From the NCBI RefSeq assembly GCF_030704535.1, contig NC_081817.1, positions 22,011,001 to 22,075,000 of the forward strand: 64,000 nucleotides of DNA. Reading direction: 5' to 3'. Shown here piece by piece: positions 44,343 through 56,400 of the stretch. Numbering within the stretch: position 1 is the stretch's first letter; the number at the start of each line of letters is the position of its first letter. The notes beneath the pieces were generated by a model, which saw only the letters and a list, made by a program, of their open reading frames with translations, had not been told where the DNA came from and ran no database searches. A program made the translations under genes and the position numbers. Source of the DNA: Vitis vinifera (lineage: Eukaryota > Streptophyta > Magnoliopsida > Vitales > Vitaceae).

Positions 44343-46734
44343 TAGTTTTTTTGGGCATGTGATTAGGTAACACCTCTTTTGGCTTGGATATTGTTTCAAT
44401 GAGTCCATTACACTCAAGGGGTCTTCAAATGATGCCCGGAAAAATCATACTTCAAAAATACTAAAAAATTAGGAAGGGTACGAAGAATGTGAGGAATCCT
44501 CACATTCTTCGTACCCTTTCATTTCCCCACTTCTTTGATACTTTTAAAAAACTTTGAGACTTCATATAACTTGGATGTTGTTTAAATAGGTTTATTACAC
44601 TTAGGAGGCGTTCAAATGATGCCCGAAAAAAATAAAAATCCGAAATACTAAAAAATTAGGAAGGGTACTCACATTCTTCGTACCCTCTAATTTCTCCACT
44701 TCTTTGATACTTTTAAAATTTTTTGGGACCTCATATGACTTGGATATTGTTTAAATAGGTTCATTACACTTAGGACGTGTTCAAATGATGCCGCAAAAAA
44801 TCAAATTCCGAAAATACTAAAATATTAGGAAGTGTACGAAGAATGTGAGGAATCCTCACATTCTTCGTACCCTCTCATTTCTCCACTTCTTTGATACTTT
44901 TAAAATTTTTTGGGACCTCATATGACTTGGATATTCTTTAAATAGGTTGATTACACTTAGGAGGTGTTCAAATGATGTCGGAAAAAATCAAAATCCGAAA
45001 ATACTAAAAAATTAGGAAGGGTACGAAGAATGTGAGGAATCCTCACATTCTTCGTACCTTCTCATTTCTCCACTTCTTTGATACTTTTAAAATTTGTTGG
45101 GACTTTATATGACTTGAATATTGTTTAAATAGCCTCATTACACTAAAGGGGTCTTCAAATGATGCCCGGAAAAATCATACTTCAAAAATACTAAAAAATT
45201 AGGAAGGGTACGAAGAATGTGAGGAATCCTCACATTCTTCGTACCCTTTCATTTCCCCACTTCTTTGATACTTTTAAAAAACTTTGAGACTTCATATAAC
45301 TTGTATGTTGTTTAAATAGGTTTATTACACTTAGGAGGCGTTCAAATGATGCTCGAAAAAAATAAAAATCCGAAATACTAAAAAATTAGGAAGGGTACTC
45401 ACATTCTTCGTACCCTCTAATTTCTCCACTTCTTTGATACTTTTAAAATTTTTTGGGACCTCATATGACTTGGATATTGTTTAAATAGGTTCATTACACT
45501 TAGGACGTGTTCAAATGATGCCGCAAAAAATCAAATTCCGAAAATACTAAAATATTAGGAAGGGTACGAAGAATGTGAGGATTCATTACACTTAGGACGT
45601 GTTCAAATGATGCCGCAAAAAATCAAATTCCGAAAATACTAAAATATTAGGAAGGGTACGAAGAATGTGAGGAATCCTCACATTCTTCGTACCCTCTCAT
45701 TTCTCCACTTCTTTGATACTTTTAAAATTTTTTGGGACCTCATATGACTTGGATATTCTTTAAATAGGTTGATTACACTTAGGAGGTGTTCAAATGATGC
45801 CGGAAAAAATCAAAATCCGAAAATACTAAAAAATTAGGAAGGGTACGAAGAATGTGAGGAATCCTCACATTCTTCGTACCTTCTCATTTCTCCACTTCTT
45901 TGATACTTTTAAAATTTGTTGGGACTTTATATGACTTGAATATTGTTTAAATAGCCTCATTACACTAAAGGGGTGTTCAAATGATGCCCGAAAAAATCAT
46001 ACTTCAAAAATACTAAAAAATTAGGAAGGGTACGAAGAATATGAGGAATCCTCACATTCTTTGCACCCTCCCAATTCTCCACTTGTTTGAAGTTTTTATA
46101 ATTTTCTAGGACTTCATATGGCTTGGATATTGTATTTATAGGTTCATTACACTTAGAAGGTGGTGAAATGATTTCCGGAAAAATCAAAATCCAAAAATAC
46201 TAAAAAATTAACAAGGGAACGAAGAATGTGAGGAATCCTTACATTCTTCGTACTCTCCCAATTCTCCACTTGTTTGAAGTTTTTAAAATTTTTTGGGACT
46301 TCATATCACTTGGATATTATTTAAATAAGTTCATTACACTTAGGAGGTGGTGAAATGATTTCCGGAAAAATCGAAATCCAAAAATACTAAAAAATTAACA
46401 AGGGAACGAAGAATGTGAGGAATCCTTACATTCTTCGAACTCTCCCAATTCTCCACTTGTTTGAAGTTTTTAAAATTTTTTGGGACTTCATATCACTTGG
46501 ATATTATTTAAATAAGTTCATTAAACTTAGGAGGTGGTGAAATGATTTCCGGAAAATCGAAATGAAAAAATACTACTTCTTTGGAGTTTTTAAAATTCAC
46601 AAGGGTACGAAAAATTTTTGTGGGCATCATATGGCTTGAATGTTGTTTAAATAGGGCCGTTACACTTAGAAGGTGGTCAAATGATATCCGGAAAAATCGG
46701 AATCATAAAATACTAAAAAAATCCCAAGGATTCC
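44343..46734 (+). repeat. diverged block of the 187-bp satellite
   Basis: Monomers share GGCTTGGAT-TTGTTTAAATAGG, TTACACTTAGGAGG-GTTCAAATGAT, CGGAAAAATC-AAAATACTAAAAAATTA and the GTACGAAGAATGTGAGGA palindrome with the main array, but carry block-specific variants (GACCTCATATGACTTGG, ACTTCTTTGATACTTTT). Palindrome centres at about 44,497, 44,853, 45,040 and 45,227 give a 187-bp period, with one 169-bp unit. A four-monomer segment is repeated with a 730-bp offset (about 44,411 and 45,141), and 45,491-45,582 is tandemly duplicated at 45,583-45,674 (92 bp). This block is older than the main array. Confidence 0.85.
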
Positions 46735-46880
46735 TCACATTCTTCGTACCCTTGTGAATTTTTTAGTATTTTTGGATTTCGATTTTTCCGGATATCATTT
46801 GGCCACCTTCTAAGTATAACGAACCTATTTAAATAACATCCAAGCCATATGATGCCCCACAAAATTTAAAAAAGGCCAAA
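46735..46880 (-). repeat. satellite monomer in inverted orientation
   Basis: From GGATTCCTCACATTCTTCG to GGCCAAAGAAGTG the sequence is a monomer in reverse complement (CCGGATATCATTTGGCCACC, CATCCAAGCCATATGATG). With the preceding forward monomer (about 46,570-46,730) it forms a head-to-head inverted pair of about 150-bp arms. Confidence 0.85.
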
Positions 46881-46892
46881 GAAGTGAATGAT

Positions 46893-47043
46893 ATTAACCG
46901 GTCGACCCGTTATCTTCTACCGATTGCGTAATTTTCTCAATCGGTAGCCATTGGCCCTTTTGGTTGCTTGATTCTCAAATGGGCAGTGGCTACCGGTCGA
47001 GACAAGTAGGAAACCGGTAGAAGATAACCGGTCGACAGATTCA
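46893..47043. repeat. ACCGGT module 5
   Basis: About 150 bp from AACCGGTCGACCCG to ACCGGTCGACAGATTC, with AATCGGTAGCCATTGGCCC and GGGCAGTGGCTACCGGTCGA as hairpin arms. It separates the inverted monomer from the main array. Confidence 0.75.
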
Positions 47044-47302
47044 CATTTCCAGGTATAACTTGTAATTTGTTTGGATTCTTCCATAGATTCGTCTATTGAT
47101 AGGCCATTTGGCATTTTGCTACATGTAATTGCTCTTTCTTTGAAGGGACATCATTATGGTAAACGAACATCCATCTAAACCAACATTTAGTTGCGTGCAA
47201 GCGGTTATATATTTTATGTGAAGGTGCGTTAATAATAAAGGTCGAATTGAATATAAATAATTTAAACTATAAATATTATAAAAATAATAAATTGGATTTC
47301 GA
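47044..47302. other. unique spacer before main satellite array
   Basis: AT-rich, without satellite similarity until AATCCTCACATTCTTCG at 47,302. Confidence 0.5.
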
Positions 47303-48417
47303 ATCCTCACATTCTTCGTACCCTCCCAAAACTCCACTTCTTTGGACTTTTTAAAATTTTTTGGGGCAACATATGGCTTGGATGTTGCTTGAATAGGTAC
47401 CTTACACTTAGAAGGTGGCCAAATGATATCCGGAAAAATCGAAATCCAAAAATACTAAAAAATTCACAAGGGTACGAAGAATGTGAGGAATCCTCACATT
47501 CTTCGTACCCTCCCAAATCTACACTTCTTTGGACTTTTTAAAATTTCGTGCGCCATCATATGGCTTGGATGTTGCTTGAATAGGTCCGTTACACTTAGAA
47601 GGTGGTCAAATGATATCCGGAAAAATCGGAATCCAAAAATACTAAAAAATTCACAAGGGTACGAAGAATGTGAGGAATCCTCACATTCTTCGTACCCTCC
47701 CAAAACTCCACTTCTTTGGACTTTTTAAAATTTTTTGGGGCATGATATGGCTTGGATGTTGTTTAAATAGGTCCGTTACACTTAGAAGGTGGTCAAATGA
47801 AATCCGGAAAAATCGAAATCCAAAAATACTAAAAAATTCACAAGGGTACGAAGAATGTGAGGAATCCTCACATTCTTCGTACCCTCCCAAATCTCCACTT
47901 ATTTGGACTTTTTAAAATTTTTTGGGGCATCATATGGCTTGGATGTTGTTTAAATAGGTCCGTTACACTTAGAAGGTGGTAAAATGAAATCCGGAAAAAT
48001 CGGAATCGAAAAATACTAAAAAATTCACAAGGGTACGAAAAATGTGAGGAATCCTCACATTCTTCGTACCCTCCCAAATCTCCACTTCTTTGGACTTTTT
48101 AAAATTTCGTGGGCCATCATATGGCTTGGATGTTGCTTGAATAGGTCCGTTACACTTAGAAGGTGGTCAAATGATATCCGGAAAAATCGAAATCCAAAAA
48201 TACTAAAAAATTCACAAGGGTACGAAGAATGTGAGGAATCCTCACATTCTTCGTACCCTCCCAAAACTCCACTTCTTTGGACTTTTTAAAATTTTTTGGG
48301 GCATGATATGGCTTGGATGTTGTTTAAAAAGGTCCGTTACACTTAGAAGGTGGTCAAATGATATCCGGAAAAATCGAAATCCAAAAATACTAAAAAATTG
48401 ACAACGGTACGAAGAAT

Positions 48418-51400
48418 GTGAGGAATCCTCACATTCTTCGTACCCTCCCAAATCTCCACTTCTTTGGACTTTTTAAAATTTCGTGGGCCATCATATGGCT
48501 TCGATGTTGCTTGAATAGGTCCGTTACACTTAGAAGGTGGTCAAATGATATCCGAAAAAATCGGAATCGAAAAATACTAAAAAATTCACAAGGATACGAA
48601 GAATGTGAGGGTCGTACCCTCCCAAAACTCCACTTCTTTGGACTTTTTAAAATTTTTTGGGGCATGATATGGCTTGGATGTTGTTTAAATAGGTCCGTTA
48701 CACTTAGAAGGTGGTCAAATGAAATCCGGAAAAATCGGAATCGAAAAATAATAAAAAATTCACAACGGTACGAAGAATGTGATGAATCCTCACATTCTTC
48801 GTACCCTCCCAAAACTCCACTTCTTTGGACTTTTTAAAATATTTTGGGGCATCATATGGCTTGGATGTTGCTTGAATAGGTCCATTACACTTAGAAGGTG
48901 GTCAAATGATATCCGAAAAAATCGAAATCCAAAAATACTAAAAAATTCACAAGGGTACGAAGAATGTGAGGAATCCTCACATTCTTCGTACCCTCCCAAA
49001 TCTCCACTTATTTGGACTTTTTAAAATTTTTTGGGGCATCATATGGCTTGGATGTTGTTTAAATAGGTCCGTTACACTTAGAAGGTGGTCAAATGATATC
49101 CGGAAAAATCGAAATCCAAAAATACTAAAAAATTCACAAGGGTACGAAGAATGTGAGGAATCCTCACATTCTTCGTACCCTCCCAAATCTCCACTTCTTT
49201 GGACTTTTTAAAATTTCGTGGGCCATCATATGGCTTGGATGTTGCTTGAATAGGTCCGTTACACTTAGAAGGTGGTCAACTGATATCCGGAAAAATCGGA
49301 ATCGAAAAATACTAAAAAATTCACAAGGGTACGAAGAATGTGAGGGTCGTACCCTCCCAAAACTCCACTTCTTTGGACTTTTTAAAATTTTTTGGGGCAT
49401 GATATGGCTTGGATGTTGTTTAAATAGGTTCGTTACACTTAGAAGGTGGTCAAATGAAATCCGGAAAAATCGGAATCGAAAAATACTAAAAAATTCACAA
49501 CGGTACGAAGAATGTGAGGAATCCTCAAATTCTTCGTACCCTCCCAAAACTCCACTTCTTTGGACTTTTTAAAATTTTTTGGGGCATCATATGGCTTGGA
49601 TGTTGCTTGAATAGGTCCATTACACTTAGAAGGTGGTCAAATGATATCCGAAAAAATCGAAATCCAAAAATACTAAAAAATTCACAAGGGTACGAAGAAT
49701 GTGAGAAATCCTCACATTCTTCGTACCCTCCCAAATCTCCACTTATTTGGACTTTTTAAAATTTTTTGGGGCATCATATGGCTTGGATGTTGTTTAAATA
49801 GGTCCGTTACACTTAGAAGGTGGTCATATGATATCCGGAAAAATCGAAATCCAAAAATACTAAAAAATTCACAAGGGTACGAAGAATGTGAGGAATCCTC
49901 ACATTCTTCGTACCCTCCCAAATCTCCACTTCTTTGGACTTTTTAAAATTTCGTGGGCCATCATATGGCTTGGATGTTGCTTGAATAGGTCCGTTACACT
50001 TAGAAGGTGGTCAAATGATATCCGGAAAAATCGGAATCGAAAAATACTAAAAAATTCACAAGGGTACGAAGAATGTGAGGGTCGTACCCTCCCAAAAATC
50101 CACTTCTTTGGACTTTTTAAAATTTTTTGGGGCATGATATGGCTTGGATGTTGTTTAAATAGGTCCGTTACACTTAGAAGGTGGTCAAATGAAATCCGGA
50201 AAAATCGGAATCGAAAAATACTAAAAACTTTACAAGGGTACGAAGAATGTGAGGAATCCTCAAATTCTTCGTACCCTCCCAAAACTCCACTTCTTTGGAC
50301 TTTTTAAAATTTTTTGGGGCATCATATGGCTTGGATGTTGCTTGAATAGGTCCATTACACTTAGAAGGTGGTCAAATGATATCCGGAAAAATCGAAATCG
50401 AAAAATACTAAAAAATTCACAAGGGTACGAAGAATGTGAGGATTCCTCACATTCTTCGTACCCTCCCAAATCTCCACTTCTTTGGACTTTTTAAAATTTC
50501 GTGGGCCATCATATGGCTTGGATGTTGCTTGAATAGGTCCGTTACACTTAGAAGGTGGTCAAATGATATCCGGAAAAATCGGAATCGAAAAATACTAAAA
50601 AATTCACAAGGGTACGAAGAATGTGAGGGTCGTACCCTCCCAAAACTCCACTTCTTTGGACTTTTTAAAATTTTTTGGGGCATGATATGGCTTGGATGTT
50701 GTTTAAATAGGTCCGTTACACTTAGAAGGTGGTCAAATGAAATCCGGAAAAATCGGAATCTAAAAATACTAAAAAATTCACAAGGGTACGAAGAATGTGA
50801 GGAATCCTCAAATTCTTCGTACCCTCCCAAAACTCCACTTCTTTGGACTTTTTAAAATTTTTTGGGGCATCATATGGCTTGGATGTTGCTTGAATAGGTC
50901 CATTACACTTAGAAGGTGGTCAAATGATATCCGAAAAAATCGAAATCCAAAAATACTAAAAAATTCACAAGGGTACGAAGAATGTGAGAAATCCTCACAT
51001 TCTTCGTACCCTCCCAAATCTCCACTTATTTGGACTTTTTAAAATTTTTTGGGGCATCATATGGCTTGGATGTTGTTTAAATAGGTCCGTTACACTTACA
51101 AGGTGGTCATATGATATCCGGAAAAATCGAAATCCAAAAATACTAAAAAATTCACAAGGGTACGAAGAATGTGAGGAATCCTCACATTCTTCGTACACTC
51201 CCAAATCTCCACTTCTTTGGACTTTTTAAAATTTCGTGGGCCATCATATGGCTTGGATGTTGCTTGAATAGGTCCGTTACACTTAGAAGGTGGTCAAATG
51301 ATATCCGGAAAAATCGGAATCGAAAAATACTAAAAAATTCACAAGGGTACGAAGAATGTGAGGGTCGTACCCTCCCAAAAATCCACTTCTTTGGACTTTT

Positions 51401-51720
51401 TAAAATTTTTTGGGGCATGATATGGCTTGGATGTTGTTTAAATAGGTCCGTTACACTTAGAAGGTGGTCAAATGAAATCCGGAAAAATCGGAATCGAAAA
51501 ATACTAAAAAATTCACAAGGGTACGAAGAATGTGAGGAATCCTCAAATTCTTCGTACCCTCCCAAAACTCCACTTCTTTGGACTTTTTAAAATTTTTTGG
51601 GGCATCATATGGCTAGGATGTTGCTTGAATAGGTCCATTACACTTAGAAGGTGGTCAAATGATATCCGGAAAAATCGAAATCGAAAAATACTAAGAAATT
51701 CACAAGGGTACGAAGAATGT
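48418..51720 (+). repeat. higher-order repeat, 735 bp (four monomers, one shortened)
   Basis: Shortened monomers lacking half of the palindrome (GTGAGGGTCGTACCC) occur at about 48,608, 49,343, 50,078, 50,626 and 51,361. Spacings are 735, 735, 548 and 735 bp, that is 3 x 187 + 174, with one unit missing a monomer (548). Monomers at equal places in successive units share variants, for example the CGTGGGCCATC box before each shortened monomer. A sixth shortened monomer, at about 59,385, shows an outlying copy. Confidence 0.85.
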
Positions 51721-53436
51721 GAGGAACCCTCACATTCTTCGTACCCTCCCAAATCTCCACTTCTTTGGATTTTTTAAAATTTCGTGGGCCATCATATGGA
51801 TTGGATGTTGCTTGAATAGGTCCGTTACACTTAGAAGGTGGTCAAATGAAATCCGGAAAAATCGGAATCGAAAAATACTAAAAAATTCACAAGGGTACAA
51901 AGAAAGTGAGGAATCCTCACATTCTTCGTACCCTCCCAAATCTCCACTTATTTGGACTTTTTAAAATTTTTTGGGGCATGATATGGCTTGGATGTTGTTT
52001 AAATAGGTCCGTTACACTTAGACGGTAGTCAAATGATATCCGGAAAAATCGAAATCCAAAAATACTAAAAATTTCACAAGGGTACAAAGAATGTGAGGAA
52101 TCCTCACATTCTTCGTACCCTCCCAAATCTCCACTTCATTGGACTTTTTAAAATTTTTTGGGGCATCATATGGCTTGGATGTTGCTTGAATAGGTCCGTT
52201 ACACTTAGGAGGTGTTCAAATGATATCCGGAAAAATCGAAATCAAAAATACTAAAAAATTCACAAGGGTACGAAGAATGTGAGGAATCCTCACATTCTTC
52301 GTACCCTCCCAATTCTCCACTTGTTTGGGATTTTTTAAAATTTTTGGGGCATCATATGGCTTGGATGTTGTTTAAGTAGGTTCGTTACACTTAGAAGGTG
52401 GTCAAATGATATCGGGAAAAATCGAAATCGAAAAATACTCAAAAATTCACAAGGTTACGAAGAATGTGAGGAATCCTCACATTCTTCGTACCCTCCCAAA
52501 TCTCCACTTATTTGGACTTTTTAAAAATTTTTGGGGCATCATGTGGATTGGATGTTGTTTAAGTAGGTTCGTTACACTTAGAAGGTGGTCAAATGATATC
52601 CGGAAAAATCGAAATCGAAAAATACTCAAAAATTCACAAGGGTACGAAGAATGTGAGGAATCCTCAAATTCTTCGTACCCTCCCAATTCTCCACTTCTTT
52701 GGACTTTTTAAAATTTTTTAGGGCATCATATGGCTTGGATGTTGCTTGAATAGGTCCGTTACACTTAGAAAGTGGTCAAATGATATTCGGAAAAATCGAA
52801 ATCGAAAAATACTAAAAAAACTCACAAGGGTACGATGAATGTGAGGAATCCTCACATTCTTCGTACCCTCCCAAATCTCCACTTCTTTGGACTTTTTAAA
52901 ATTTCGAGGGCCATCATATGGCTTGGATGTTTCTTGAATAGGTCCGTTACACTTACAAGGCCGTCAAATGAAATCCGGAAAAATTGGAATCGAAAAATAC
53001 TAAAAAATTCAAAAGGGTACAAAGAAAGTGAGGAATCCTCACATTCTTCGTACCCTCCCAAATCTCCACTTATTTGGACTTTTTAAAATATTTTGGGGCA
53101 TGATATGGCTTGGATGTTGTTTAAATAGGTCCTTTACACTTAGAAGGTGGTCAAATGAAATCCGGAAAAATCGAAATCCAAAAATACTAAAAAATTCACA
53201 AGGGTACGAAGAATGTGAGGAATCCTGACATTCTTCGTACCCTCCCAAATCTCCACTTATTTGGACTTTTTAAAATTTTTTGGGGCATCATATGGCTTAG
53301 ATGTTGTTTAAATAGGTCCGTTACACTTAGAAGGTGGTAAAATGAAATCCGGAAAAATCGGAATCGAAAAATACTAAAAAATTCACAAGGGTACGAAGAA
53401 TGTGAGGAATCCTCACATTCTTCGTACCCTCCCAAT

Positions 53437-56400
53437 TCTCCACTTCTTTGGACTTTTTAAAATTTTTTGGGGCATCATATTGCTTGGATGTTGCTTGAAT
53501 AGGTCTGTAACACTTAGGAGGTGTTCAAATGATATCCGGAAAAATCGAAATCAAAAATACTAAAAAATTCACAAGGGTACAAAGAAAGTGAGGAATCCTC
53601 ACATTCTTCGTACCCTCCCAAATCTCCACTTATTTGGACTTTTTAAAATTTTTTGGGGCATGATATGACTTGGATGTTGTTTAAATAGGTCCGTTACACT
53701 TAGAAGGTGGTCAAATGATATCCGGAAAAATCGAAATCCAAAAATACTAAAAAATTCACAAGGGTACGAAGAATGTGAGGAATCCTCACATTCTTCGTAC
53801 CCTCCCAATTCTCCACTTGTTTGGGCTTTTTTAAAATTTTTGGGGCATCATATCGCTTGGATGTTGTTTAAGTAGGTTCGTTACACTTATAAGGTGGTCA
53901 AATGACATCCGGAAAAATCGATATCAAAAAATACTAAAAAAATTCACAAGGTTATGAAGAATGTGAGGAATCCTCACATTCTTCGTACCCTCCCAAATCT
54001 CCACTTATTTGGACTTTTTAAAAATTTTTGGGGCATCATATGGCTTGGATGTTGTTTAAGTAGGTTCGTTACACTTAGAAGGTGGTCAAATGATATCCGG
54101 AAAAATCGAAATCGAAAAATACTCAAAAATTCACAAGGGTATGAAGAATGTGAGGAATGCTCACATTCTTCGTACCCTCCCAATTCTCCACTTCTTTGGA
54201 CTTTTTAAAATTTTTTAGGGCATCATATGGCTTGGATGTTGCTTGAATAGGTCCGTTACACTTAGAAAGTGGTCAAATGATATCCGGAAAAATCGAAATC
54301 GAAAAATACTAAAAAATTCACAAGGGCACGATGAATGTGAGGAATCCTCACATTCTTCGTACCCTCCAAAATCTCCACTTCTTTGGACTTTTTAAAATTT
54401 CGAGGGCCATCATATGGCTTGGATGTTTCTTGAATAGGTCCGTTACACTTAGAAGGTCGTCAAATGAAATCCGGAAAAATCGGAATCGAAAAATACTACA
54501 AAATTCACAAGGGTACAAAGAAAGTGAGGAATCCTCACATTCTTCGTACCCTCCCAAATCTCCACTTATTTGGACTTTTTAAAATTTTTTGGGGCATGAT
54601 ATGGCTTGGATGTTGTTTAAATAGGTCCGTTACACTTAGAAGGTGGTCAAATGATATCCGGAAAAATCGAAATCCAAAAATACTAAAAAATTCACAAGGG
54701 AACGAAGAATGTGAGGAATCCTCACATTCTTTGTACCCTCCCAAATCTCCACTTCTTTGGCCTTTTTAAAATTTTTTGGGGCATCATATTGCTTGGATGT
54801 TGCTTGAATAGGTCCGTTACACTTAGGAGGTGTTCAAATGATATCCGGAAAAATCGAAATCAAAAATACTAAAAAATTCACAAGGGTACGAAGAATGTGA
54901 GGAATCCTCACATTCTTCGTACCCTCCCAATTCTCCACTTGTTTGGGCTTTTTAAAAATTTTTGGGGCATCATATGGCTTGGATGTTGTTTAAGTAGGTT
55001 CGTTACACTTAGAAGGTGGTCAAATGATATCGGGAAAAATCGAAATCGAAAAATACTCAAAAATTCACAAGGTTACGAAGAATGTGAGAAATCCTCACAT
55101 TCTTCGTACCCTCCCAATTCTCCACTTCTTTGGACTTTTTAAAATTTTTTAGGGCATCATATGGCTTGGATGTTGCTTGAATAGGTCCGTTACACTTAGA
55201 AAGTGGTCAAATGATATTCGGAAAAATCGAAATCGAAAAATACTAAAAAATTCACAAGGGTACGATGAATGTGAGGAATCCTCACATTCTTCGTACCCTC
55301 CCAAATCTCCACTTATTTGGACTTTTTAAAAATTTTTGGGGCATCATTTGGCTTGGATGTTGTTTAAGTAGGTTCGTTACACTTAGAAGGTGGTCAAATG
55401 ATATCCGGAAAAATCGAAATCGAAAAATACTCAAAAATTCACAAGGGTACGAAGAATGTGAGGAATCCTCAAATTCTTCGTACCTTCCCAATTCTCCACT
55501 TCTTTGGACTTTTTAAAATTTTTTAGGGCATCATATGGCTTGGATGTTGCTTGAATAGGTCCGTTACACTTAGAAAGTGGTCAAATGATATTCGGAAAAA
55601 TCGAAATCGAAAAATACTAAAAAATTCACAAGGGTACGATGAATGTGAGGAATCCTCACATTCTTCGTACCCTCCCAAATCTCCACTTCTTTGGACTTTT
55701 TAAAATTTCGAGGGCCATCATATGGCTTGGATGTTTCTAGAATAGGTCCGTTACACTTAGAAGGTGGTCAAATGAAATCCGGAAAAATCGGAATCGAAAA
55801 ATACTAAAAAATTCACAAGGGTACAAAGAAAGTGAGGAATCCTCACATTCTTCGTACCCTCCCAAATCACCACTTCATTGGACTTTTTAAAATTTTTTGG
55901 GGCATGATATGGCTTGGATGTTGCTTGAATAGGTCCGTTACACTTAGGAGGTGTTCAAATGATATCCGGAAAAATCGAAATCCAAAATACTAAAAAATTC
56001 ACAAGGGTACGAAGAATGTGAGGAATCCTCACATTCTTCGTACCCTCCATATTCTCCACTTGTTTGGGCTTTTTTAAAATTTTATGGGCATCATATCGCT
56101 TGGATGTTGTTTAAGTAGGTTTGTTACACTTATAAGGTGGTCAAATGAGATCCGGAAAAATCGATATCGAAAAATACTAAAAAATTCACAAGGGTACGAA
56201 GAATGTGAGGAATCCTCACATTCTTCGTACCCTCCCAAATCTCCACTTCTTTGGACTTTTTAAAATTTTTTGGGGCATCATATTGCTTGGATGTTGCTTG
56301 AATAGGTCTGTAACACTTAGGAGGTGTTCAAATGATATCCGGAAAAATCGAAATCAAAAATACTAAAAAATTCACAAGGGTACAAAGAAAGTGAGGAATC

